DNA of 64,000 nucleotides. Source: Gossypium raimondii. Lineage: Eukaryota; Streptophyta; Magnoliopsida; Malvales; Malvaceae. The position numbers were made by a program, and so were the translations under genes. The DNA lies in assembly GCF_025698545.1 (NCBI RefSeq), contig NC_068575.1, positions 58,351,980 through 58,415,979 on the forward strand. Direction: 5' to 3'. The notes under the pieces were generated by a model, which searched no databases, had not been told where the DNA came from, and saw nothing but the letters and a program-made list of their open reading frames with translations. Within the stretch, counting starts at the first letter, position 1; the number at the start of each line of letters is the position of its first letter. Below, in pieces: positions 1 to 10,533 of this stretch.

Positions 1-3000
1 TCATTCAAATTTTATGATATTCTTTGGGGAATAGATGCCAAGTTTAGAGGTGTTTGGAGGACTACAGTGAACAATCCATAGATGCATTCATAATCCCCTT
101 TATTTTTAGATGGTAAAAAAGGCAAAAGATCGCTAAGACAATGATAAATAGCATTATTTCCTTCGAATTTCCGTTGAATAGCACTAGATCATAACTTAAT
201 CAAGGAAAAAAGCAACCCATCAATGGTTAGAGTACATAATAGTCAGATACGACCGTAGGCATTATGGTTCCTCAATCTGTTGTAGCAACAAATTCCAGTT
301 GGTATTTCATTTCTCTGTCCTACTAATGAATGGTTAGAGATAATCCTCATCTACCAACGGCTCTGATTTGTTCTATTCCTTTTTCTGAGTCTAACCGGTT
401 CTACAAGCCAACCAAAAGGTTGCTCCTCCTCAAACATCATTGTTGTGAAGCGATTAGACTCATTCTTGTTGATGTGGAGGCACCATAAGAAGGTTTTGTT
501 TTTTCTTTTGCTTCAACAACATTAGAGCAAGTTCAACTTCCCTGTCACTGAATCAACTACCACCTTTGGTCCTGTACAATCAGAAAAACAAATGTATAAT
601 AAATAAAAAAAATAAAACTTTTCTTCTTTTAGTTGTTGTTTACATAAATTCTACTTGTTATCACTTGTTTCTTTGTTCGGTGAAAGTGAATTGCAACATC
701 GATAAATTAGGAGTGTATGCAATTAAATTTCATACCATCTTCAGCTACCAAGCAATGGATTCATCATGGCATATAACATATACTATAACAGATAAGCAAC
801 TACAACAGTTCTAGCAGGAAAAAGAATAAAAAAGAACCAAACCAGGTCCAATGGCAAGAACTGTCTTTGATCCTGCTGAAACCTGTTCAAAACAGCCTAT
901 GACTGTTTTGAATTTAGATGGAAGATTGTTTTGAATCTGATATGCAGTCTATTGTTCTGTTGAAGTTTGTCTTATTTAGATGAGGGTGAAGTTTGTCTTA
1001 TTTAGAAGATTCTGATCTGCAGTTTAATGTGATTTCTTAGGTCAAATATCTGTATGTTGTTTGACATGGCTTGCAGTCTAATGTGATTTCTTAAGTCAAA
1101 TTTTCTTATTTAAATTTGTATGTGTTCTGTTTTGATGTTGTCAATATGAAACATCAGATCATCATGTTCTGTCATCCAGCTTTAATTCTAGTTTATTCTT
1201 CTGCTTTTCCTTTGCTGCATGGAACTGCAAGATTTCAGTCCCATAAACTGAGAAAATTAGTCTGTGACTTGATATTAGATAGTTGCTTTTGTGTTTGTCA
1301 TTAGATAATTTAGATTACACAGACATGTATTGTGTTTGATAAATCTGTGTAGGCACTTTGACTGAGCAAAAATGTTATTTGTTCTTTCTTGTTATTTCAC
1401 TGAGCAAAAATCTGTGTAGGCACTTCTGCCTTTGTTATTTGTTCTTTCTTTTCTTTTGCTCGTTCTTTTGCTTAAAATGCGGCTGCCTGTCACTAGGTTG
1501 ATTGGTTGATTGACTGTTTGATTGACTGTGATTCCTTTGCTGTTACTTTGCTTAAAATGCTTAGAAGTGTGAATTATTTTGTATATTAGCACCCCTGTTA
1601 AATTTCTTACAAGTGAGGTTCCAGTAAATTGATGTTCTATGTGAACTTTTGTAGGTATTGGACTGTTAGCTACCGATTTGCTCCAGACATAAATCGTTGG
1701 CAAGCTGAAACTCTAGTTGCAATTTAAGAGGTATTTTATAGTTGCAATTTAAGAGGTTTTTTATAGTTGCAATTCCAATAAATTGGACTGTTTTTTTATG
1801 GCTTACTCCATAGTAATGTTTTTATAGTTATATTTTGCAAATGGTGATGTAATAAGTTGATTTTTATTGGTACTGAAAATTTTAAATACGGATATATGTC
1901 AATTTGTTTATTAATACGGATACGTGTGTGTGTGTGTGTGTGTCTGTACAAATGCATGGCTGGACTGAGATAAAATAAAATCATGGAAATAAAACTTATT
2001 GAAATGAAAAATGCATTTCTCGGGAAACAGTAAAACATGTTAAAAGTACAGAAAATCCAGTTTAAGGTACTGGTGTGAATAAAAGCATGAATTATTCCTT
2101 CAAAATCCAGTTTTCGGTTGGAAGCATGAATTTTGTTTCGTAACTAGTTTAAATTGGACTATATAAATCGATAATGATTGAAATACATCAAAATAATCGA
2201 TAATGATTGAAATACATCAAAATACATCAAAATGAAATTAAAATATCAAAATTTATGTAGGCTTCATAGACTTGTAGGATCGGAAAGCCGAGATGACTCT
2301 TACAATGATCTCTTGATCTCAATACTCACCCGCTTTATGATAATCAGATTACCTTTGTATGGGAATACAATATTTCACCAATTCATCAAATCATATCTCT
2401 AAAATCCACGAAATCTATCGGCAAATTATATTAATATGTTAGTTTAAGTACAAGAAAATGTAATTGCCAATGAAGTTGATAATTTATGAATAATAAACTT
2501 TATTCTTAATAAATATTGGTAAATTTATTCATAATTAATATGTTTTTTGTTATGATCCATATCACAATGTTTCTACCTTCTTATTTATTACAAGTATAAT
2601 TGTATGTGGTATCGATTATCAAATAGTATTAATTTTAGATGATTGATAAAGAAATGAATTTCTTGTTGCAAAGATAGTTTTAATTTCTATTTTGTTCTTT
2701 GTAATGATTTTAAATTTGTATTGTTCATTTTTTTTTGATAGTGTGTTATTGTATCCTCTTCTTTTTTGGAATGTTTGACTGCTTCCTCCACTCACAGTTG
2801 AGCGTATTTTTACTGTACTGTTATTGAAATTATGATTGGAGAAATGTAACCCATTTAAATAAATTTGACAATATGGAACACATTAATATATTGCAGTATT
2901 GGCTCGTCTGCCTTTAATTGCACAAACTGTGAGGCGTAAAAGAATTGGAATTGTAGTGACAATATGGTTGGAAATTTGTAACATTGTCAGTTGGTTTATA

Positions 3001-3040
3001 CTTACATTGGGTGCCATCGATTGCCTTCATACTTATTGAC
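1..3040. other. Non-coding AT-rich stretch upstream of the Harbinger transposase
   Basis: I see no supportable gene here. Short open frames exist on both strands but none resembles a known protein or shows exon structure. The stretch holds small local duplications: a roughly 67-bp imperfect repeat around 1340-1450 (shared words include TCTGTGTAGGCACTT and TTATTTGTTCTTTCTT), a short repeat TAGTTGCAATTTAAGAGGT near 1708-1765, and a tandem block containing ATAATCGATAATGATTGAAA at about 2165-2230. It may be the 5' half of the PIF/Harbinger element whose transposase starts near 3052, but the matching CT-rich terminus was not found, so that terminus is probably outside the window or lost. Confidence 0.5.
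1924..1943. repeat. (TG)n microsatellite
   Basis: Uninterrupted TG dinucleotide run of about ten units in non-coding DNA. Confidence 0.9.
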
Positions 3041-3051
3041 CAAGGATTAGG

Positions 3052-4322
3052 TCCTATATTTTAGATTTTTATGCACAACGGGATTATGTGAAAAGGCTTG
3101 TACATGCTAGTGATTTAGACCATATTGAACAAGTTAGGATGAATAGATTTGCCTTTTTCAAACTATGTGAGATGTTACAAACCTTAGGGGGATTGAAGTC
3201 GTCAAGGCACATGCTTGTTGATGAGCAAGTTGCAATGTTTTTACATATCATTTCCCATGCACATGCTTGTTGATGAGCAAGTTGCAATGTTTTTACATAT
3301 CATTTCCCATCACCTTAAAAATCGAGTTATCAAGCATCACTTCAATAGGTCCGGTGAAACTGTTAGCAGATCATTTTATAGTGTTTTAAAAGCTGTCATA
3401 CGCTTAGAAGATGTGTTATTTAAAAAGCCAGAGCCTATTACAGCAGATTCTTCAGACACAAGGTGGAAATGGTTTAAGGTATTGGAATAAGTTTTATATA
3501 TAGCTTGTACATAATTTAGTTGATCTAGATTTAAATTTAGTGTCTTAACTTAAGGTTTTATAACATGTGATATAGAATTGCTTAGGTGCTCTTGATGGAA
3601 CCCACATCAAGATTAGGGTTCCAGCAGTTGATAAACCTAGATATCGAACGCGAAAATGTGACATAGCAACAAATATGCTAGGTGTTTGTACACCTGAAAT
3701 GCAATTTGTTTATGTTCTTCCTGGTTGGGAAGGTTCTGTTGCTGATGGACGAGTTCTTCGAGATGCCATTAGTAGGAGGCATGGACTAAAAGTTCCTCAT
3801 GGTAAAGTGGATAGTTAGAGGACTTTGAATTATTCATTAAAATCAAATTTTTTTGGGAATTAATAATTAAAAAATATTTTTATAGGTTGTTATTATCTAG
3901 TTGATGCTGGATACACAAATTGTGAGGGATTTCTTGCACCTTTTAGAGGACAACGTTATCATTTGAATGACTGGCGTCAGGGTTATCAGCCAAGTACTCC
4001 GCAAGAATTTTTTAATTTGAAACATGCCTCAGCACGTAATGTTATTGAAAGATGCTTTGGGTTGTTAAAAATGAGATGGGGAATACTTAGGAGTCCATCA
4101 TTCTACCCTGTAAGGGTGCACAATAGGATAATTATTGCATGTTGTTTGCTCCATAATTTTATTCGAACCCATATGAGTATTGATCCTATTGAAGCAGAGG
4201 TCGGAGAAGGATTACCTAGTAATGTGGTAGATGACGATGAACCGAATATCGTCAATATTCATCCATCGGATGCTTGGGCTACTTGGAGGATGGAACTAGC
4301 CAACCAAATGTTCGATGAATAG
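3052..4322 (+). pseudogene. HARBI1-like PIF/Harbinger transposase (DDE nuclease), frame broken
   Basis: Three exons can be read: about 3052-3478, 3576-3801 and 3886-4322, joined at GT-AG sites (WKWFK | NCLGALDGTHI, and HG | CYYLVDAGYT). The first part shows the plant Harbinger N-region (RMNRFAFFKLCEML, MLVDEQVAMFLHI, NRSGETVSR). The DDE nuclease core follows: the first Asp in ALDGTHI, the second in the GSVADGRVLRDAI block, and the Glu in NVIERCFGLLKMRWGIL. The C-terminus ends at a normal stop. In this family the protein cuts and joins transposon ends together with a Myb/SANT partner. Exon 1 contains a 52-bp tandem duplication (3208-3311) that shifts the frame and brings a stop at 3271-3273. 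No good ATG precedes the homology, because an in-frame TGA sits at 3037. I am confident of the family and of the broken state. Confidence 0.9.
3208..3311 (+). repeat. 52-bp tandem duplication inside transposase exon 1
   Basis: Two adjacent copies of a 52-bp unit (3208-3259 and 3260-3311) start CACATGCTTGTTGATGAGCA and end CATTTCCCAT. They appear to differ only at the last base. Since 52 is not a multiple of three, the duplication breaks the transposase frame. Confidence 0.95.
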
Positions 4323-4615
4323 CAAGCATCTAGAAACTAGTTAGGTTTAGGGAGAAAATTAGTTTGAGTTCATTTGTTTATGTTATTTTATGTATCTAGT
4401 TTGTGAAACTTTGGTGGTGTTTTTGAGTTTTTTGTATTGTACTAAACTTGTTGAAATATAATTTGATTTCTTTTCATTCATCATGTGTTATAATTTTATA
4501 CAGTGTTGAGTTTTTTATTCATGATATTGAACTCAATTTTAATTTTATAAAGTGTTCACCTTTTGATTCATGATATTAAACTTAATTTTAATTTGTTTTT
4601 TTTCTTAAGATAATT

Positions 4616-5565
4616 ATGTCAGGTGTTTCGGAATCAAATGTTCCTTCCCAATCATCTCGAGGAACAAAAAGGAAATGGGTTCTAGAAGAAGATACAACAC
4701 TGGTTTCCTGCATGGTGGACTTGCACAATGTTGGGACATTTAACGCTGATACTGGGTTCAAAGTTGGTTACTTAAGCGAGTTAGAAAAAATGTTAGAGAA
4801 GGCTTTACCCAATGCGATGTTGAAGGCAAGACCTAATATCGAGTCAAGGATTAGGTTACTGAAAAGAGATTGGTCAATAGTGTATGACATGCTTAATGGC
4901 CAAAACAATAGCGGTTTTGGTTGGGACGAGAATAGGCAGGTCGTTGTTGCTGAAGATGCGGTTTGGGACTCTTATTTAAAAGTAAGAATGAGTTCAACTC
5001 TTGATTATCCTATTCTTACCAAACTTATAACTAATATGATTTCCTCGTTTTTATAGAGTCATAAAGAAGCCGGTCAGTTCAGACATCGTAGTTTCCCCTA
5101 CTACGACCAACTTACTGCCATATACGCAAAAGATCGAACGACTGGGAAAAAGCTCAAACAGCCGCTGACGTTCTTGAAGAAATAAATGCTAATGATGTAC
5201 CTTCTGTAGACATTAATGAAGACAGAAATGAATACTATGATTGCGATGCTAATGTCTCTTTGGATGACATGGATGTTTCTGCCACGGAGCCGCAAACAGA
5301 CAAAAACCAAGGGGGTTCCTCATCTTCAAAGAGGAAAAAAAATAATTCTGATGCAACTGGTCATTTTTCTTCTTCAGTTAATGATGCTGCCACTTTATTG
5401 GCTGAAAACATGCGGACCTTATGTGAAATAGAAGGTTTAACTGTGGATGAACGGTTTCAAGCATTGACTAAAATTCCAAATCATCCAACTCAAATTGTAG
5501 TTTTCTTTAGTTTACCTTCTGATGTACTGTTGGAATGGGTCAGAAGATTTCTTGCTGACCATTAA
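4616..5565 (+). pseudogene. Myb/SANT-like DNA-binding protein of the Harbinger element, frameshifted
   Basis: Exon 1 (4616-4981) encodes a Myb/SANT-like domain: KRKWVLEEDTTLVSCMVDL, then ARPNIESRIRLLKRDWSIVY and SGFGWDENRQ. This is the type found as ORF2 of plant PIF/Harbinger elements and in L10-interacting Myb-like proteins. Exon 2 begins after the AG at 5055-5056 (K | SHKEAGQFRHRSFPYYDQL). Near 5147-5155 the run GGGAAAAAGCTC has lost one base relative to the expected frame, so the exon 2 frame stops at an early TAA. The remainder (INANDVPSVDINED through to RRFLADH) is readable only in another frame, which ends at 5563-5565. In the family, this protein binds transposon ends and helps bring the transposase to the nucleus. 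Its position just downstream of the transposase on the same strand fits a paired gene of one element. Confidence 0.85.
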
Positions 5566-6239
5566 AATTTATGGTTTTGTTGATGACATTTTCGTAACTT
5601 TTTTCTGTTTGTAATATTTGGGATGGTATGTCATATACAATGTTCTAACTTTTTGATGTGGCAAAACTGTATAACATATGGATTGTGACATAGAACTTCA
5701 TGAATCTCATTTAACCTTTTGTTAATATTCATTGTTATTATGTTTATGCAAAATACAATTCTAAAGTTATTTATTACTGCTAATATTTTTTTATTGTAGA
5801 ATAATTAAATTATTTGTTCCACAAATGATATTTTAGCACATTAAATATGTATTGCAGTTTAATAATAATAAAGTATATTATAAATTATATTTAATAATAA
5901 TTATTTAAATTATATTTTATAGTATTATATATTATGATTTTAGTAAATTCATATAAGAATAAGAATTTTATTTAATTATTTAGTATTATTAAATTATATT
6001 TAGTAATAATTATTTTAAATTATATTTTAGTATTATATATTATGATTTTATTAGTAAATTTATATAAGAATATTTATTAACAATTTTATTAAATTATATA
6101 TTTTATTAAATTATATTTTATAACAATTATGTTAAAATATGATTAAATTATTTATTATTTATATTAATAATCTTATTAAAATTTAATAACAATAATAATA
6201 ATCATCTACTTTAAAAAAATTCTGCTAAGGGTATTCTAG
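5566..6239. other. AT-rich subterminal block of the Harbinger element
   Basis: No gene. From about 5750 the sequence is a string of TTAATAATAATTATTTAAATTATATTT-like words. Similar AT-rich blocks, in inverted orientation, lie just inside the termini at 6913 (about 7080-7260) and 46132 (about 46330-46840). This supports membership in one family. Confidence 0.6.
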
Positions 6240-6436
6240 TCATTTTAACTTTTTTCCTTATGCTATTACATCTCTATTCCATTCAACCAAACACAAGAAT
6301 ACCATTACGCCTCTATTCCATTACATTCAACCAAACAAAAGAATTACTTATTACGCCTCTATTCCATTACGCATCTATTCCATTACGCCTCTATTCCATT
6401 ACGCCTCTATTCCATTAAAGCGAACCAAACGTGCTG
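6240..6436 (-). repeat. Terminus with tandem CCTCTATTCCATTACG repeats
   Basis: The last about 200 bp of the element contain several copies of a unit reading CGCCTCTATTCCATTA (positions about 6305-6418), two ATTCAACCAAACA words, and the tip GCGAACCAAACGTGC. The reverse complement matches the start of the elements at 6913 and 46132 (ACGTTTGGTTCGCTGTATTGG, then GGTGTAATAGC and GGAATAGAGGCGTAAT). The number of internal repeat units differs between copies. Confidence 0.85.
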
Positions 6437-6439
6437 TCA

Positions 6440-6665
6440 AAGATTTTGGGAACTCTATTTTTGCTAATCTAGCTGCAACCTTATTCATTTCTCTGAACAC
6501 ATGTCTAACGCAGACCGTCCATAAACGTTTGAGAAGGTCCTTGATGACACGCCCCACAACTGAAAAAAATTATTTATTTTCATTTGTTTGAATTACTTTG
6601 ATAGCTTCAGTCCTATCCATCTCAAGTATTACACTTTTAAGTCTAGTTAAAGCCATTTAAGAACA
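6440..6665 (-). pseudogene. RNase H-like (RVT_3) relic of a LINE-type retroelement
   Basis: On the minus strand the translation reads LKSVILEMDRTEAIKVIQ, then after a stop VVGRVIKDLLKRLWTVCVRHVFREMNKVAARLAKIEF. This pattern (an acidic EMD motif, then the VxHVxREMNxVAxxLA helix) is typical of the RNase H-like domain at the end of plant non-LTR elements and their relics. It has at least one internal stop. The reading frame runs into the Harbinger terminus at 6436, so the element probably inserted into this relic. Only the domain family is supported, not a function. Confidence 0.65.
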
Positions 6666-7920
6666 CCTCAAATTCCCGTCAAAATCACTATATTCGCAGG
6701 ATTCAAAAACAACTAACTTCATATTTTTTAATAAATTTGAGACAGAATTTATTCATTCATTTTAAAAGATTTTTCATTAATATTAATTGGTTTGAGAAAT
6801 TTTGATCCTCACAAATGAAACACTATTAATACCATTTCATTTGGACAATGTATGCATCACTTTGTTTTCGGTCAGTGAAGTTATTATGTACAAACGGATA
6901 CCATAACTATAAGGGCACGTTTGGTTCGCTGTATTGGATTAGAGGTGTATTGGATTAGAGGTGTAATAGCAAATCAACTGCTTGGTTGAATGTAATGGAA
7001 TAGAGGCGTAATAGTAATCTTGTGTTTGGTTGAATGGAATAGAGGTGTAATAGCATAATGGAAAAAACTAAAATGACTAGAATACCCTTAGCATAAATTT
7101 ATTTTGGTAAATGATTATTGTTATTGTTATTAAATTTTAATAAGATTATTAATATCAATAATAAATAATTTAATCATATTTTAACATAATTATTATTAAA
7201 TATAATTTAATAAAATATATAATTTAATAAAATTCTTAACATTAAATATAATTGTGTTATAAAAAAACAAGGATTATATATACTTACTACGATGGTAAAA
7301 GAAAAAAATTTAATTATAATTTATTCTGTTTTTATTTTACCATATGGAAAAAACACAAATTCTATACTTCTCGATTATTTTATAATGCCATGTAACTTAG
7401 AAGTTTTAGTAATTAAAAGATTCGCTTTTCCTTATTGCTAAATCGAGAAAGAGCTTAGGACATTGCTTCAATTTACATTGGCTCAATGTTGAATAAGATC
7501 AAGAAGGCAAATCATTGACAAGTTGCGATCGCCTCAATATCTCAGTTCATGCACAAACATAAATCAAGCATTCATTGGAAGAAATTGAAGCACTTGAAAA
7601 GCTTGTTGCTCCTCCTTTTTCTATTATAGGTAAAACTCCAAACATAATGACATTTCCAAAGATCTACCATCAATTCGCTATTGAGTATTGACACTGTTTT
7701 GGTTAACATATGTTACATTGCATTAAACTTGCAAGTAAAAAGCACCACAAATACTAATGACATAAGCAAGCAAATGCAGTGAGTATTAAGACCAATGCTG
7801 GAAACTAAACAATGAAGCTGAATGAAGTCCACCATTGATCTTATGAATTAAAACCAGCCAATAACAAGTCAACCGCCTAAAAGAATTTAAGCACGAAGCT
7901 TCATATCTGAACTATGGTAC

Positions 7921-8008
7921 CCCCCACTTTCAAATCCATCCATTTCGTATGCTCAAAACCACCATCACCTTGATGCACTTTAACTTTCCTGTTATTCATT
8001 TCAATGTC
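7921..8008 (-). pseudogene. Captured exon of a P4-type ATPase (phospholipid flippase, ALA family)
   Basis: On the minus strand an acceptor-like ATTGCAG is followed by an open exon reading DIEMNNRKVKVHQGDGGF then EHTKWMDLKVG, ending at a GT. This is the region of plant aminophospholipid ATPases (ALA) just before the KVEKDEFFPADL block in the actuator part. Only this one exon (about 29 codons) is present. ALA proteins normally exceed 1000 residues, so this is a fragment with no flippase activity. It sits in a transposon with two other captured fragments on the same strand, pointing to acquisition from a donor gene elsewhere. The parent cannot be named from 29 codons. Confidence 0.75.
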
Positions 8009-8814
8009 CTGCAATGTCATCAACAACCGATTCACAAACCCGAGAAATATTGACTAAAAAAACAGATAACAAAGAAAAAAACTGAAGGATGGAGATAGAG
8101 AAAGCGAGACATAAAGGAATAGCATCAATCCCACGTACTAAAGAAGCAAATTTTCTTTTTTGAAGGAAATTCTACACAAATGTGCATAAGAAGCAAAAAT
8201 TTATACATATTTGAGTAGCATTTCCATAAACAGTTTTCAAGCATTATACAGTACGTAACACTAATTTTTTTATGCAAAGTATCATTTGAATGGACTTGAA
8301 CACTTCAACAAGATGGAATATATATCTACTATATCGGTTCTAGTGGTCGGTCCTTTTTTAAAATTCAATCAATTATTAAAATTTATAAAATAATAAATAA
8401 ATAAAAGCATTTAAAAAATTAAAATTGATTCAACCACCAATACAATCAACTTTTTAGTCCAATTTAACCGATTTTGATGGTTCACTCACGGATCGATACA
8501 CTACCTGTTCCCAATAATCATGGATAGCTATTACTACAATTGAGTTGGCAAAATAACTGCATGTGTTCCCTCTTGATGCATAGACAACAACTCATGTCAT
8601 AGATAAAAAGTATGATCCTCAAAACATATAAAGAAATATTAGGAAAATCTTGAATATATCCATATCCAACATTTACCCCAACAACTATAATTTCACAAAG
8701 GTCAAAACTAAACATCATGTATATCAACAGAGCAGACAGAGAAGATAGAATAAGACCATATTTAATAAGCTAAATAAACATGAAGTACTGAGCTACAAAT
8801 CATAATAAAAGCAC

Positions 8815-9019
8815 TCACTCAAACTTATAGTGTTTGTCAACAGCCACTGAAACTTCCCAAGTGCAACTCATCCCTTTAGGAAACTTAACTAAATCACCAA
8901 AGACCAATTTCAACAAAGTCATTGCTACCATCGGGTATACCTTGACTTTCCCTTCCAATAGATAACATGTCTCTTTTGAACTATATGTCCATGGGAATTT
9001 ACTAGGAGGACAACCCCAC
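8815..9019 (-). pseudogene. Captured terminal exon of a cupin (EutQ-like/DUF861) protein, frameshifted
   Basis: After an acceptor (TTAACAG) the minus strand reads WGCPPSKFPWTYSSKETCYL then LEGKVKVYP. The frame then shifts by one base and returns at FGDLVKFPKGMSCTWEVSVA, ending VDKHYKFE and a stop at 8815-8817. This matches the small plant RmlC-like cupins with a DUF861 domain, about 100-residue proteins. The middle (PDG...VEIG in the other frame) is recognisable, so one lost base near the VYP codons and one compensating change downstream are likely. It is a 3'-terminal exon in sense with the neighbouring captured exons. Function in this copy is unlikely. Confidence 0.75.
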
Positions 9020-9504
9020 CTGTTAAAATATATATATCCAATCAGAATGTTGCTATTGCTTAAATGTAAATGATGTTGATGAACAAATTGAAAAAGTAAT
9101 GGACTACGAAGGTAAAGAAAACCCTTAACTTCATCAACAAATAATCAAAACCCAAATTAGAAAATTAGCTGAAAACCCCATTCCATGCAATCAAAACTCA
9201 AGTCCAAAATGAAATCAATCCTTGAATTTATGGACCAATGATCAAAAACCCATATAAAATAAGCTAAATAAAGATCCACACCAGAAGAACTTACCAGGAA
9301 AAACCCCAGCTTTTGGCATATTCCACAAAACTAAAAAGTAGTAAATTCGCAATGAAAAAGGATTTTGAGAGGATAAAAAGAAGAAAAAGAAAAAAGAGGA
9401 GAAATGAATGGACAGAGAAAGAGGGAAATGGATTTTTATAAGTTCTACTCTCTTAAAGAGGAATATAAATTATTACAGAGAGAGAGGAAGGTAGGTGATT
9501 GCTT

Positions 9505-9737
9505 ACTTCCTGTAGATTGTCAATTTTCGATCTCCGTCCACTTCTTTAACCACTTCATGTTGATAATTCTCATCTTCCAAATCGAGGATCCTTCCGCTTC
9601 CTCACCTCCCTCAAATCCCTACTCGGCGTATACGGATGATTGTAGTTTTCATAACTCTAGAACGGGTTCAAGAAATCCCAAGCTGAGGTTCTCGGAGGTG
9701 AAGGTGGAGGCGGCGGTGGTTTCGAGGATGACCTTCT
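9505..9737 (-). pseudogene. Captured fragment of a DUF630/DUF632 (NRG2-like) protein
   Basis: The minus strand reads KPPPPPPSPPRTSAWDFLNP then a stop where Glu is usual, then SYENYNHPYTPSRDLREVR. A frameshift follows, after which ILDLEDENYQHEVVKEVDGD continues. The string PPPSPPxxSAWDFLNPFExY, followed by YTPSRDxxEVREEEGxPDLEDE, is characteristic of plant DUF630/DUF632 proteins (NITRATE REGULATORY GENE2 family), between the two conserved domains. At least one nonsense codon and one frameshift are present. The fragment lies close to the CT-rich terminus of the element and reads away from it. The parent gene must be elsewhere. Confidence 0.75.
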
Positions 9738-10383
9738 AGCCATTGACGACGGTTGCAGTGAAGACTGATAACCAGACGCCGAATAGAAAGCATAAGAAAT
9801 GGAGGGTAACCAGGTGATCGGGAGGGTAAACAGGGTATAAATCTTGAAGCAGCACCTAATCTGAGCAAAAGAAAGGGATTAGAAATCGGTGGATTTTGGA
9901 GATTAGATCAGTAATGTATTAGACCTGTAATAACAATACCTTAAACCAAACAAAAGATTAAATAGGGATTAAGTGGGGCCCACTGATTAGGGGCAACCAA
10001 ACATGCGCAACAGTTAAACACTCATGCTATAACGTAGTTTTAAAGGCAAAAAGGTTATTGATACGGTGACGTTTCAGGGGAGAAGTAGTGAAGTGCTGGT
10101 CACCTACCACAATGGATCTGATTCAAAACACAAACGCGGGATACGAGGTGATGGCCCCAATTGGCGTCGGAGAAGCAAAGGGTTGGAGGAAAAAATAAAG
10201 TTTTGTGCAGTCAAATATGAACACTGTCAAAATTTGACACCACAAACACGACAAAATACAGAACACCAAACGCATGGTTGTACGTACAGTATGCGCCTGA
10301 ATTAGACCAAATAGGTTCACCATTGTCTCACGCCTCTTTTTCTCTAATTAAAAAAAAAAAACAACAACAAACCCTTATTATAA

Positions 10384-10533
10384 GAGTGAATTTAGATGGA
10401 TTGCGGTTAGTATAAAAATAACGGTGACGATGAGATTAGATCCTGTAACGATATTGTAACGTGAAACAAAAAAAAGCTAAACACAGTGTACTGCACTGCA
10501 CCGCACCACACCCAATCCCTATCCAAACCCATC
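10384..10533. mobile_element. Tourist-like MITE, about 150 bp, TAA target duplication
   Basis: The ends are imperfect inverted repeats: GAGTGAATTTAGATGGATTG at the left and CAATCCCTATCCAAACCCAT at the right. TAA lies on both sides (10381-10383 and 10534-10536). The interior (CGGTTAGTATAAAAATAACGG, AGATTAGA, the GCACTGCACCGCACC part) resembles, with divergence, the smaller MITE at 57205-57337, so the two probably belong to one family. The TWA target duplication suits mobilisation by a PIF/Harbinger transposase (inference). It sits about 275 bp upstream of the DUF4228 start codon. Confidence 0.75.

Larger units (their letters stand above)
3040..6436 (+). mobile_element. PIF/Harbinger element, autonomous type, 3' portion
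   Basis: The element carries the two proteins typical of plant PIF/Harbinger transposons in the usual order on one strand: a HARBI1-like DDE transposase, then a Myb/SANT-like DNA-binding protein. Downstream lies an AT-rich block (about 5750-6220) and then a terminus (about 6240-6436) that is the inverted counterpart of the termini at 6913 and 46132, ending in GCGAACCAAACGTGCTG. The three bases after the end are TCA. PIF elements usually duplicate TWA, so the target site is either atypical or mutated. The left terminus was not found, so the start given here is only where recognisable coding sequence begins. Both proteins are broken, so this copy is probably immobile. Confidence 0.75.
6913..10008. 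mobile_element. Non-autonomous PIF/Harbinger element with captured gene exons (copy 1)
   Basis: The left end GGGCACGTTTGGTTCGCTGT follows TAA (6910-6912). The right end reads, in reverse complement, GCGCATGTTTGGTTGCCCCT. Inside the left end are two ATTGGATTAGAGGTGT units, GGAATAGAGGCGTAAT, and an AT-rich block, all shared with the copy at 46132. A non-captured backbone segment (about 7775-7860, AACTAAACAATGAAGCTGAATGA) is also shared with 46132. The right arm is CT-rich when read on the minus strand (GGTGCTGCTTCAAGATTTAT near 9840). The right-hand target duplication is not clean: AAC follows directly, with TAA six bases further. There is no transposase. Instead, exons from three unrelated genes lie on the minus strand. 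Confidence 0.8.

Noticed and set aside
566-814. 82-codon open frame on the plus strand near the start
   Set aside because: AT-rich composition, no recognisable motif and no splice or promoter context.
1392-1703. 103-codon minus-strand frame with NQTVNQPIN-like repeats
   Set aside because: Derives from a locally duplicated low-complexity stretch; nothing protein-like beyond that.
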